Positions 50,501 to 62,471 of a stretch of DNA of 64,000 nt are shown one piece after another. The position numbers and the translations under genes were made by a program. The stretch spans positions 16,846,001 to 16,910,000 of the forward strand of contig NC_046676.1 of assembly GCF_003369915.1 (NCBI RefSeq), given 5' to 3'. Below the pieces are notes generated by a model that saw nothing but the letters and a program-made list of their open reading frames with translations, did not search any database and was not told the DNA's origin. This DNA comes from Drosophila miranda (taxonomy: Eukaryota > Arthropoda > Insecta > Diptera > Drosophilidae). Numbering within the stretch: position 1 is the first letter of the stretch; every line of letters begins with the position of its first letter.

Positions 50501-53500
50501 CAACATTCAACGTTCAGAGACAGAAAGAGAGACAGCGAGTGTGTGTGTGTGGGGCATGTCCAGTGTTCTCTCTCTGGGCATCCCGTTTCAGCTGCCGCCA
50601 GAACAGAAACAAGAACAACAACAAGAAAGAAGGAAACTTTCTGTTGTCGTAGGTGTGGAAACAGTGGAGAACTTGATTCCAGTCTGCACTGTGAAACAGT
50701 GCTGTGCTGTGCCAGAGGTACAAATTGTATGTGAGTGTGTCCATGGAAAATGAATGTAATGAAGTGAATGGGTGGAAGTCCTACGAGCTAGGTTCTTATA
50801 CCAATACGAATACGAATACGTATATGTGAATGAGAACGAGAAGGCTTCCCTTTCACATCCTTCTCGTTGTCCGTGCAATATTTACAACAATCAAACAGCA
50901 AAAGAACATGTGCAATCGTCAAATATAACTTAATACTTTAATCGTACAGTACGTTTAAGGTTGCTCACATCCAGGCTCTATAAAGTACAAGAATCGAAAT
51001 TAACTACAGTTTAAATAATTACGAGTACGTACTATGTATACATTTATATAGCTCTGCACGAGTATGGGTGAATAAACTACTTTGAGTATTTTATAATAAT
51101 TACTGTGATGCATTTGTAACATTAATTGAGCTAGGATTCGTTTCTAGGGGTACAGAAAATTCGAAACTTAAGAGATAGGGGATAAAATAATTGTTTTATA
51201 TATGAAGACTTTAAGTGTCGCTACGCAATGCTGCTCCACCCCCTTCTTCCTTCCTTCTTAACATCTCTTCTATTCTGTTCCGTGCCTCAGCTCAGCCGGA
51301 CTCTGCGCCTGGCCTTGGACTCCTCCGGGAGAGCGGCCTCTGGGCTCTTAAGGCTGGCTCGCGGCAGCATCAGGGGCTCGCCAAAGGGACGGGCTGTGTC
51401 AGTTTTCGGATTCGTTGATGCTGTGTCAAATAAGTACATTAATATCATCGCTTGTAATTTCAGTCCAGCTTTCGGCAGTTTTCATGGTTAGTAGCATGTA
51501 GCTTCGATGGATCCAGCTCATTGTTAGGGGAACCGAACCGGATGGCCCCAAGCATGGTCGAGTGTTACCCCCAGCCGCCTTTGACCGAGCGCCTGGGTCG
51601 GAGGCCAGTGCAAAGAAATGTGAATTAAAACTAATTATACCAAATGAACACACAAAGACCCCAAGAAAATATTAAACAGTAAGACGCCAGCGTCAGCGTT
51701 CATGCATAAGGAAAACCAAAAGATGCGGGCACCGAGGATGGAAAGTGCAGAGCAGGGACCGCCAGCAGCTGCCGCTGCCTGTAATAGAGGCCAAGTAATA
51801 GAGCAGAAACATAATCCTAGGGAAATAACTACCGAGTCTCGCTCGAAGGAAGTCGAGACCAACAACAACAGCACACAACTGACGACAACATGCAGAGAGG
51901 AATGGCGAAAAACAACTCTATAAAAGGCTGACCGACAATAAGATACCCGCTATTACTCCAAATTACTCCCAGCGAGCTTATCGCTTTACAATTTAAGATT
52001 CCTTTGTACACAAAATACAAGCTTTCGAAATAGTCGAGGTAAAATTGGTGGAAGATTCAAGCGATCCAAGTGCACGCAGACCCTGAGAGGTAAGGACTTA
52101 TTTCTGCCTGCTGCATACATGGGCATGGATACATTATACCCTTCTCCGCTGCGAGTACTCAGTATTAAAGCAGGCGGAAAGCCCTGGGAAAGGCAGGCCC
52201 AAAAAGGAATGAAAAAATTGTGTGTCATAACAATTTTTAGCATAATTATGTTCGGCTAGGGACAGACCCCAGATCCTAGTTCCCAGTCCTCCCTACCCCC
52301 ATCTCACATCCACGCGCTAAGAAGTTACATAGCCGAAGACAAAAAAGTTTTTCGCCAGCGACTTTAAAGTTGTTTCTGTGGGTGAATTCTGGATCGGGAG
52401 CCGGAGCCGGAGCTGGGGCAAGGGCTGGCGTTGGGGCATCAGAAATGCAGCAGGCTTCAAGCACAAATGAACTCGCCTCGAATCGAGTTGTGGGAGTTGG
52501 CATGAGCTGCGAAAAAAAGTTTTTTCCCCGTCAGCAACATTTGTATGCAACTCCCACTGCTTGGAGCATTCGCACTCGTTCTTTACATTTTCTAGGAAGT
52601 TATGCGGCTGAATTTTTGCACAAGAGTTGACAATGGCTTGTAATTTACACGGCATCAGCAGTAGGCAACAACACTGGCTGAACTAAAGAGGGGAACTCGG
52701 TGTTCTTTCGCCTCAGACCAAGCTTGAGCCATGATGGAGCCGCTTTCACCAGAAAAAGGAACTCGGGCATGTACACAAATGATGGGAATATGCGCCTGGA
52801 CTGCAGTGGCAGTGGCAGTGGCAGTGGCTGTGGCTGTTGCCGTTGCCGTTGTAGTTGCTTTTGTTTGTTGGTGTGCAACGGAAATGAGCCATTTGCCTGA
52901 AGTGCAAACTGGGTTAAGACTAATTGGCATTTACTCTGGCCTTTGTTTGAGCGGGATCCGCTGCCTAGCACTCACGACTCGAAATTAAAATAACTGAAAA
53001 GCGCCTGCCTCTTCTGTCTTTTGGCTGGGGTGCAGACATTTATTGTAAACACAGATGCACACAGACGAACAGATACGTATATATGTACACTCATCTGTGG
53101 CCCGCCACAGGACAAAAAATTAATTAATGGAAGACAAGGCTCGGCGGACCGAAGACCTTGGTACCCCTGCAGATCGATCATTGCCTCGTGAGCTTTAGAG
53201 AATAGAGTGGTCCGATATGTATTAGTATTGATCAAATTTGGAAAGTTCTGGCATATTATACTGGCCTCTGCAAGGGCAAAATCGATACAAGAAACACTGA
53301 AACACGTTTTAAACATCAATTGCGAATGATAACTAAAAGCATTACTATCTTGACTAGAAGCGGTGATTTGAGTTTTTGTTGAAGTTGATGTCGATGTCGA
53401 TGTCGATGCAGTGCTGGTTGAAGTTCTTGCAATATAAGGGGGGGTTTGGGAGGATGAAGATGGTGAGGTGCTCAGATGGTGGGCTGATGGTGGTGATGAC

Positions 53501-53838
53501 TTGTGGTGCTTCATGAGAGGGTTGTTGGATAGGTTGGGAAGCTTGTGATAATGACTATAAGGTCTATTGCTATGATTATGGTTATGGTTATGGTTATGGT
53601 GTGGCTCTTGCTGGTATGTGTCGTATTTACTTTCCGGCAACGAGATCGATCGATTCTGGGACGATTTCTTCCGCAAGAGTCCGTAACCGGACAACGGTCG
53701 AAACCCGGCGAACAGACGCCTCCGCAGTCCCGTATCGTTCGCGAGGTAGCTGCTGCCGCTGCCGGTGCCGGTACTCCCACTGGTAGTGGCACTGGCACAG
53801 GCGCCGCTCCCGGATAGCTGATGATGCAAGGGCGACGA

Positions 53839-53870
<32 letters not shown>

Positions 53871-56800
53871 AAGAGGATGCGGCATACTGTGGCAGCCCCG
53901 CATACGGCTGATGCAGAGCGCCGGCGGTATAGTAGTTGATGCCGAAGCCATTGCTGATGTACGCCGAGCTGGACATATTCGAGACGGGGGCAAAGAACTG
54001 CCCGCAGCGTTGATCTTTGTGTTTCGGTTCGAAGTTTGTTGTTTGTTGTTTGATGTTGTTTGTTATTTGATTGGTCATTTGGTTATTTGGTTAATTAGTG
54101 GTGGCAAGCGAAACGAAAATTGGCAAAAAAGATATGGACACGAAAGAATATATAGATATATATATATATATATGTATGTATATACTGCACATTTCACTAA
54201 GCCTAGAATGTGTCTGTGCTGTGTAGAGGCCGGCCAGGACAAGATACAAAGCATCCCAGAGACAGACAGGAGGCGATAGGCAATCTCCAATCAATCAGTC
54301 AGGGGCTGCATTAACACTCTCTGCCAATTGGAATAATGCAGCTGCAGACCGCAAGGGAATGCCAGTTGCGGGTTCCATGTTGCTGTTGCAACATGCAACT
54401 GCGGCGCTAATTATGTGCACATTTGTCAAGATTTAGGACGTTTTCCGTCTGGGAAAAGCGCCAAATAGCAACGTCGTTTTATGTGATTGCTCTTGAGACT
54501 ATAGAAGAGCCATCCTTGGCCTTCCTGTCTGCCCTGGGCGTTTTGTGGCAATCTATTTTAATGGAAACTCATTCGCTCGTGAGGCAGACTCGGCTCGGAA
54601 AAAGCTGCAACACAGAACTCATTCGCACACACTCACAATCAGAAACATTCTCGGAATCAAGCTGATGCTGTTGACTCTTCCCGATTAGATTATTTGAGTA
54701 GAGAATGCATGGATATTGTCTCCGTATATACGTATATATGTGGCATAAGTAAATCAAAGTGTTTAGCATATACAATTTAATTGCGGTTAACTACATACGA
54801 TATGGTTCATAGATACTAGATATCTTTGCGTTCATTGTGTATATGTATAGGTATAGGTATGTATGTATGCTGGCGATGCTGGGTGATACTGTCTAAGATA
54901 CGAGAAAAATGTATTCAGAAACTGTTCCAGTCAAACGCACTTCAACTGAAACTCTAATATATGTATATTTGATTTATAGACAAAATGCATATTGATATGT
55001 TTTGTTGGTGTGTTTATCCGTGTATCTGTCATTGATCTGTACGTGTGTACGGGTGTCTTAGTAATTGTTTAAATACTGGCCAAAATCTAAGTCGCAAGCG
55101 TAGTATAAACTGCCAAGCGAAGCAATAATGGGGGCAACTATTTGATTAGGGCAATGCGAATGAAGTTGAAATTGAAATTGAAATTGATTTGCCATATCTA
55201 GATACAAATTTGTAGAAAAAGACAGAGAGAAAATGCAATCGAGTGTAACTAAATACAACTAAGATATGTGAGTGGATGGATGAGCAACTACTTTCTCAAG
55301 AAGATATTATGGAGGAAATCTACATGAGGTATCTTTTGGATTACAATCGACGCGTCGACTTTGGCTTGATGTGAATGTTGGGGAGTGTGGGGCTAGAGAA
55401 ATGCGGAAGATGGTTTCTAGTTGGGTGTGGGGTGGTGGTGGTGGGGGTGGGGGTAGCTGAAGCACTGAGACGGTATACGGGGGTATATGGGACTCGGGAC
55501 AGAAACAGACAGAGATCGAAAGTAAGAGGAGAGTCAGAGAGGGAATACAGAGGAATACAAAAAGATGAAACCAAAACCAAGACCGAAACCAAAACCAAAA
55601 CCAAAACCGAAACTACAACATAACATACTTATTTTGAAAAGATCAGAAAAATGTGAACTCAGCAGAAAGAGAAACAGAAAGAGACAGAAGTGGGTGAAGT
55701 GAGGTGAGTGTGAGAACAAAAGACAGATGGGGATAGATGAAGAGATAGTTTTTAGAGAGATAGAGAGTAACAACAAACTACTTTTGCTGCCATTTGGTGA
55801 TTTGTCGGACCTGAACTACTCGATATATCTTGGGTGGGCACTGGCAGGCCGCCACGTTGCTGCTGCAGCTCCTGTTGCTGCAGTTGCACGCCCAGAATGG
55901 GCATGGCCACGGGCGGCGGACGCACGCCCCGTCCGGCCCGCACCGCTGCCGCCTGCGCCACCGATGCCAAACTTCGTTGCTGCTGCTGATATTGCTGCTG
56001 TTGGAGCTGCTGCTGCTGTTGCATTTGTTGCTGCTGCTGCTGTTGTACTTGTTGCTGTTGCTGCTGCTGCTGCTGTTGCTGCTGTTGCTGCTGTTGCTGC
56101 TGCTGTTCCTGCTCCTGCAAGGCCAGCTCGGAGACACTGACAATAGGTATATCCGCAGGCCGTAGCCCCGGCACCATCTCCCGCTCGGTGAACGCGGGTC
56201 CGGGGATCGAGCCTCCCACGAAGCTGCCATCCAGAACCTTGGCCTGGACGGACTTGTCGGCGCCTGCTGCAAGATGCCCGGATTTAAGTTCGCCGGCTTG
56301 TTTCAGCACGCGGTAAATTTGATCGATTTCGGTTATTTCTTTGGGTGCCGTAGGAGAGTTGACAAGTTCATTGATTCGGTTCATTGGTTGGTTGTTTGGT
56401 TGGTTGGTTGTTTGGTTGGTGAAGGGCGATGGTGGCCAGTTTTGATTTTGGTTTGATCGATTTCAATTCGTATTCAATTTTGGATACAGTATTTTTGATG
56501 ACCGTGCGTGGTTGATATTTTGGAATTGATATTACAAATTGGAAGTGGTTTGAGCAGTTCTCTAATTTGGAATGAGCTTAATGGATGGGGAGGGAGTTTG
56601 GGTACCGGTGCCTTGGGTCTACTTATTATGATCTCAACTGCATAGAAGTACATAGTATGTATGTAGATAGGGGATAGTGTGGGACTGAGATTTGACTAAC
56701 GTTACGCTAGTGGGTCGGGTACATCCTGCTCGCAAGCGATCGACCTCCTCGAGGTCTGTTGGCTGCCCGAAGACCCCTCCCAAGGAGTACCCCGCAAGAG

Positions 56801-58444
56801 CTATGCGGATTGAGAGTGAGGCAACTTCTAGTGAACTGTTCGACATACTGGTGAATTACTGTACGAGTACGAGTACGAGTACGAGTAGGAGTATGTGGTG
56901 GCTATAGCATGCTCCGCTACTGCAATTGATTTCGTTTTCTTTGGGGCCCTCAGCTCCTTCGATTTACCGACGAGTGGGTGTCCTCCGAGTGGATCTAGCT
57001 TAAGTATTTGTGTAAGTAATATGTATGTTTATTCGTGTTTGGTTGTATGTTTTGATGTTAGATTGACTCTGAGCTGATTGTTCATTCGCTGATTGTCTCG
57101 CTAGTTAAGTGAGTTAAAGCGCAACAGTCAAACAACAACGAAAAATCCAAAAATCCAATAAAAATCATAAGGTTCAAGCGCATTGCAGTCGAGTATCTGG
57201 CGCGGACATCGCACGACAACACGTACACGAGTACGTATAGATCGCAGATGCTATGTATAGGTATATATTGATTTATATGTGGGTACGTACAGCTATGGCA
57301 TATACTATGTATATATGTTAGAGTAATACTGATCATTTGGATACCTAGCTGCGCAATGCGTTGCATGAAGGGCGTCTTTTGACGGAATTTCGCGTTCGGA
57401 TTTGAACTCGGATTCGGATTCGGATTCGGATTGGAACTCGAACTCGAGCTCGGATCCGGCACACTCAGCTGATCCTCTGCCTGATCTTCTACCGTTGCCA
57501 CAACGGACTCCTGTTGCCATGCTAGTGGGGTTCGGTGTGGTTTGTCGGAGGGGTGTTCGGTTTTCGGTGTTCGGTGTTCGGTGTTCGGTGAGTGGGGGAA
57601 GAGGATTTCAATGGAAATTCAGATTGAGTTATTCACATTAATGCTGAGACGACAATTTGGAATTCGTGTTGATTAACTACTTGTAGATGGATGGCACTTG
57701 CATTCTCGAGGAATGTAACAAACTGGCACTCCTTCACAGTTCAATGAGCAGGCAAATCATCTTCATCATCATCATCCTACGAGTATCTACACACTGCAGG
57801 CACCTCTGTACGTGTATCTGTTTCGAGGACAACGGGACAGACGGGACAGACGGGAGGGCCAAGAAAATTTGCAAAGCTCTTGTTCGCTGGTGCTTAGAGA
57901 ATTGCGACACAAATCACAAATGCCAGAGCCTGTATGCCGCCACGAGTGCCATAAATCCATTGTGAAATCAACTGATACCAAGGCAATCACAGCCCCCCGC
58001 AGTGGCAGGGACTCGCTCCGCCCTGAGCAACTCAGATCAATAAATGTATGCCAAATGGTAAGCAAAATGTATGCAAAATGTGGCTTCCGTGGTCCGGGGA
58101 TGGTGGGCGGAAGAGTGCCAGTTGGAGACCAGAGACCAGAGTCCAGAGACCAGAGACCATAGACCATAGACTATACTAAGAGAACAGAGAGCATGCAATG
58201 CAATTGTTTCGAGCTTCAAGGTTAGTTCCTGGAACAGGATATGCCAGGTGCTGCCTCCATGCAAATGCAGTTAGGGCACGGTTAGCCGAACAAATTGTTG
58301 GGGGACTTGGACTTCCAGCCAAGCACATTTCGGCACGACAACATTTCCCCCACAAGTCGTTAGTTCCCCACATTCCCTCCAAAGCGGGTCTGTCTCCGTG
58401 TTGGTGAGTGTATCTGTGTATCTGCATGTGGGCTTGCATGTGAG

Positions 58445-58476
<32 letters not shown>

Positions 58477-61400
58477 CGAGCGTGTTTGTCAGGGGACATG
58501 GCTGTGATGATAATGCGTGCCAGATACTTACTTTCCTCCTCAACATCAACACGATTCTCCAGCTCGGAGGTGCTCTTCTGGCGCCGCAGGAGCTTCTGCT
58601 TGGGCTGGCAGCGCGGCAGATTCGGGGCACAGTCTCCGTGGGCATTCAGCTTGCAGATGCGGCAGCGTAGACCTTGCCGCGTGTGTCCTATAAGAAGGAA
58701 GGACCATTGCCAGCAAATGGTTAGTGGCTTACTCGTAAAAGTGTACGGGTTTAGGTGGGGATAGGAATATACGCACCTCTCAGTATCTGCGAGCAGGCAT
58801 CGCAGGCCGTTATCTTCTTGTACGTGTACTCCTGCAGATGGTGGCTACCGTCCAGGTTGGGGCGCAGCGGCTCGGAGGCCGTGCTGGAGGCACCATTACG
58901 CCTGTGAGGGAAGGGGGAAGGTGGCAAAAGGGTTCGGCATCAGTAAGAAGGCTACGCAATGGAGTCGTCGCAAATGTTGCACTTGTCCCCCATTTCTCGT
59001 TACACCACTGGCCGGGCCAGGCCAGGCCAGGAGCATATGCTGATCAACTTTATGGCAGCTTTTGTTTCATATTTTATGCTATTTCAGATTGCTGTTACAC
59101 ACGACAAACAATGCAAAACAAACAATGGGGTGTGGACAATACACTGTGCACAGTGGATAATAGACAATGGACATTAATCAAACGCATGAGGAGTGTGAGT
59201 GTTCTTGGACAGGAAAAGAATTAGAATAAATGTATTTAAAAGCAGACATCGCTCGGCTCTCTACTCAGCCCTATTGGATTCATTGTAAACTGTTCCAACG
59301 CCCATTTGTTAATGTTCGAGTGGACTTCACAGCCAGACGATCATCTCTGCCAAATCCACTGTGCCGTTATTTATGTTCTGCACACAGCACAACGAAAGCA
59401 TTTCAACAATTTAATTTCATATTTAACACAGAGATACAACCAATTTGCAATTGCAACTGAAACTTTTCCCTCTCTCTCTCTCTCTCTCTCGCACACAAGA
59501 GGCGCACTTTTATTTACCAGAAAAAAGCAGAAAGGGTGAAAGAAGGCTGGCACTCCTCCGGCTCAGGCTCAGGCTCAGGCTCAGACCTAGGCCCGGTCCG
59601 GAATCAGGAGTGTGTTGTAAGTGGCTTATGCACACAGATGCGGATGAGCGCAGAGGAACGGACATCCAGGCAGCCTGCAGTGGGGACAGACAGTCGAACG
59701 GACGGACGCACGAGAAAATAAATTCAGTTGAGCACATCGGCACAATATTTATAAAGTTGTGTGCTGAAAGTGCGTAAAATACGAGTACACAATTTCCCCC
59801 AAGTGGCCGGGCGATTGGTGGGAGAAGTGGAGGCCGGAAAGTGGGGAAAGTGCAACACTTGTGAATAACCAACTACAGATGATGATTGATTTTGCATTTG
59901 CAGAGAATTCTTAAGCTATATTAAATATTGTACAAATTATGTGGCACTGCCAGCAAATTACCAAGATAGATTTCTGGCCAAGGTGTCAACTCTCTAATCG
60001 ATTTATAATTAAAATACATCTCTATTGTGTACATCGGCTATCGGAGTATGAATGTATCTACATATGTGTACTGGGGGAGGCTACGATTAATTGAGTTTGG
60101 TTTTGGATTCAATGCATTGGCATACTTAATGGGTTGTTTACTCGTATCGAGCTAGTCGTGTGGCTAAAATATCACACGGTATATTGTACATTTACTAGGT
60201 ATACATACATATATACTAGGCATGTACTAGGATGTGGTGGTGGAGGTGTGAATGTGAATGTGAATATGAATGGGTCTGTGGTTGCAGTTTCTATGGCAAA
60301 ATGCTAAAACCAAAGAGCGGCATAAATAAATAATTATTCACATTACAAATTCATTATTGGGTTTGTACACTACTTAAAAGTTTCAGCAACCTGAAAATAA
60401 ACCCCATCAGAACCGAAAAACGCAAAAACGGAAAACACAATAGGCAGCAACGAAAACTGGACCACAGCGAAATGAGTTAACTTTCATTTTGGGGGAGGTC
60501 CAGTTTCGGGGTTCTGTAATTTTGGGGCGAAACTTTTGTAATATAGCAAAACTCAACATTTAACTGGGACTTTCTTGTCACGTTTGTAAATGCCCAGTCC
60601 AGTCCGTATTTTCGTTTACGTTTATTTATGCGGAGTCTCGCCTCTGATGAATGCACGAAAAGTCGGAAATAATTCGAAACGAAGTTGAGGGGATAATGCG
60701 CGCCACCCCCCCCTCCCCCCTTCACACTCGCACTGACTAAGCCGATAAGATTTCCAGATTTATCATCATTGGCAGTGCAGACTGTCGGCATTGAATTAAG
60801 TATTGTTGCAGTTGCCACTACCCACTTCCCCATCTCCCCATCTCGACCCCACAGCCAGCAAATGGCAAATGCAACAAAATGCTGGCCATTTCTATGGGGC
60901 GGAAGCATGTGTCCAGTCTGTGTGTCCATTGGTATGGGTATGGCTATGTTCTGTTGGAGGAGGATGGAAAATTTATAGTTTTGCAATTTTTCCCATATTT
61001 CTCAGTGCTTCAGTGGCGCCGAGTGGAATTTACTATGTCCGCCTGTGGCATCAGCAACAGAATCAGAAGCAGAAGCAGAAGCAGGAAACTTGTCCGGAAC
61101 ATATGGAGCCCACTCGCACTCTCGATCTCGGACACATTTATTCCCAGCTATCGAAGAGTGTAAACTTTGCTGCTCGACTTGGACCCGATCCATGTAGCAA
61201 TGGCCATTGTCTTTGCTCCACTTTAACTGGCCGTAGGTACAGCATTCAGCCGCTTTTAATTGCCACATGTGGCAGCAATCGTGATTGATCACTTCGGAGT
61301 GGTGGCAGGTGCACTTCATGGCAAATCGGAACCAATAAATGGCTAATAATAATAAAATAATAACGGATATGCAATGTGTACGTGCTGGAAATCAATTAGC

Positions 61401-62471
61401 TGGGATAATTGTCTACATTGGCGTGCAACATTTAGGACAACCTCGTACGGCTTTGTGGGACAGAGTGTCATATATGTATGTACATATCGTATACACATGG
61501 GAATTACTTTACTTATATGTATATACATTGAGGTTCTAGATATAGTAGTTATGTCTGAAGCTTGGACTGTTTTAGTTTTAGTTGGTGAATTTTGGTTACC
61601 TCAAAGTCAAAACGGTTGATACAGCGTGGTACATTTGATTTTGTCGGGGTGGTTGGCTGATTGGTCGCGATTAAGTACCGATATATCGATTGTATTGAGT
61701 GGCAAATCAAAAGCATTGCAATTTCAATGCGTTAAGTGTTCAAATGAGATGGCATATATTGTACGTATGTATATGTATATATATTAATAGAGAGAAAGTG
61801 TAGAGAACATTAGTAGTCTGAACTTTGCCCAACTGAGCGTTAACTTAACCTAGAGTGGGGGCTGGGCTGGGCTGGACTGGTTTCTGGGAGGAGGGCAGCT
61901 CCTGTGGCCGGGTTATCTGGGATTATCTGTTGGAGTGCCATGGCTGGATTGCATAATTCGAAGTGTGTAAATATGTACTTGCAATATACATACATGTATG
62001 TTGCAGTCTGGGGGCTTTCCGCGATTGCTTGAATAATTGTGCGCCTTTTCCGCAGGCTTTTAGGCATATTAACGTGCGGGCGGCTCCTTCTCTACTCCTC
62101 TACTCTTGCCCCACAGGCACTATTTCATTTTGAATGTGGTCGGCACTCGCTCTTTCTTCTTTTTATGGGTGTGGATGTGGATGGGGATGTGGATGGGGAC
62201 GGGGACGGGACACTCGTACTTTGCTTTGCTGTGGTTTCTGTTCGCTCTATGCCTGATAATGTTGTGTCAGAGGGCAGGGGAGGGGACGCTATATGGGATG
62301 GTGCGGGGGATGGACTTACCTGTCTGCTTGTTGTGCTGAACCAGAACCAGCAGGCTTTAGGCTCTTAAATGCTTTCAGCCACTTTGTTTTCATCGATGGC
62401 GCTGTGGCAGCGGAGAATTTGCGTTCGTTGCGCGGCGACGTAGGCTCAACTTTGCTCACGAACAGCTCCTT
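47499..62471 (-). CDS. Stacl: STAC-family adaptor (C1 domain plus two SH3 domains), 5' end outside window
   Basis: STAC proteins bind voltage-gated calcium channels; fly Dstac acts in muscle and neuropeptide neurons. Minus-strand exons are 62471-62320, 58901-58777, 58687-58532, 57521-57345, 56338-55811, 54014-53631, 50149-49934, 49171-49038, 48843-48748, 47849-47655 and 47588-47499, totalling 751 codons with consistent phases. The first exon contains WLKAFKSLK, then comes a C1 zinc domain across the next two exons (HH...CDAC...CRIC...HGDC...C). Then a Ser/Asn/Pro linker, a polyQ exon, a Ser/His/Thr-rich exon and [13 protein letters not shown]. The first SH3 has ILYNF, DPDWWKG and GFFPSKY; the second is degenerate and ends YLQEV before TGA, as STAC proteins do. 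Upstream exons lie past 62471. The acceptors at 56338 and 54014 have poor pyrimidine tracts and are the weakest calls. Confidence 0.87.
49853..49880. repeat. Hexamer tandem repeat (GGTATC)n
   Basis: About four perfect copies in a STAC-gene intron, just 3' of the exon ending at 49934. Confidence 0.9.
50150..53630 (-). other. Stacl: 3.5 kb intron of the STAC-like gene
   Basis: Donor GTAAAT, acceptor CAACAG. It holds the candidate alternative exon at 51287-51420 and a GGCAGT/GGCTGT repeat near 52805-52850. Nothing else is recognised. Confidence 0.6.
51287..51420 (-). CDS. Stacl: Candidate alternative terminal exon of the STAC-like gene
   Basis: A GC-rich island in the AT-rich intron between the exons at 53631 and 50149. 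An acceptor (TTTGACACAG) at 51420 gives phase 1, matching the donor at 53631. The frame then reads 44 codons (including ARPFGEPLM and [18 protein letters not shown]) to a TGA at 51287-51289. If used, it would make a STAC isoform lacking both SH3 domains. No canonical AATAAA follows closely. It could instead be chance. Confidence 0.4.
54015..54078 (-). CDS. Stacl: Candidate alternative N-terminus of the STAC-like gene (ATG at 54078)
   Basis: An ATG in frame with the exon 54014-53631, open across the inferred junction (MTNQITNN). The preceding CAAACAACAAAC-type DNA is typical of fly 5' UTRs and a poor splice acceptor, so this exon may be a first exon in some transcripts. A second ATG (MSSSAYIS) lies 34 codons further in. 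Confidence 0.3.
54079..55810 (-). other. Stacl: Intron of the STAC-like gene (1.7 kb)
   Basis: AT-rich, with TATA-type dinucleotide runs near 54155-54180 and an AACCAAAACC repeat near 55569-55615. No gene is seen. Confidence 0.55.
56339..56384 (-). CDS. Stacl: Candidate alternative N-terminus of the STAC-like gene (ATG at 56384)
   Basis: An in-frame ATG lies 15 codons upstream of the inferred acceptor at 56338, and the frame is open between ([11 protein letters not shown]). The acceptor itself is weak. An alternative promoter starting here would give an isoform without the C1 domain. Confidence 0.3.
58452..58476. repeat. (TG)n microsatellite
   Basis: A run of TG dinucleotides in the intron just downstream of the second C1 exon. 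Confidence 0.9.
58902..62319 (-). other. Stacl: 3.4 kb intron of the STAC-like gene
   Basis: Donor GTAAGT at 62319, acceptor CTCACAG before 58901. It contains a CT run near 59470-59490 and a GGCTCA repeat near 59560-59583. No nested gene is convincing. Confidence 0.65.

Noticed and set aside
55320-55420. Another possible alternative terminal exon on the minus strand after a pyrimidine-rich acceptor
   Set aside because: Phase is compatible, but the frame is short, low-complexity and without clear coding character.
56710-56880. Possible extra STAC exon on the minus strand (open frame around [15 protein letters not shown], donor GTAACG)
   Set aside because: Its end phase does not match the phase-1 junctions of the neighbouring exons, and the phase that fits the acceptor runs into a stop at the donor.
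61840-62067. Minus-strand 75-codon frame with a Pro/Ala-rich end in the STAC intron
   Set aside because: The middle is plainly non-coding TGTATGTA-type DNA, and no acceptor in the needed phase 2 keeps the frame open.
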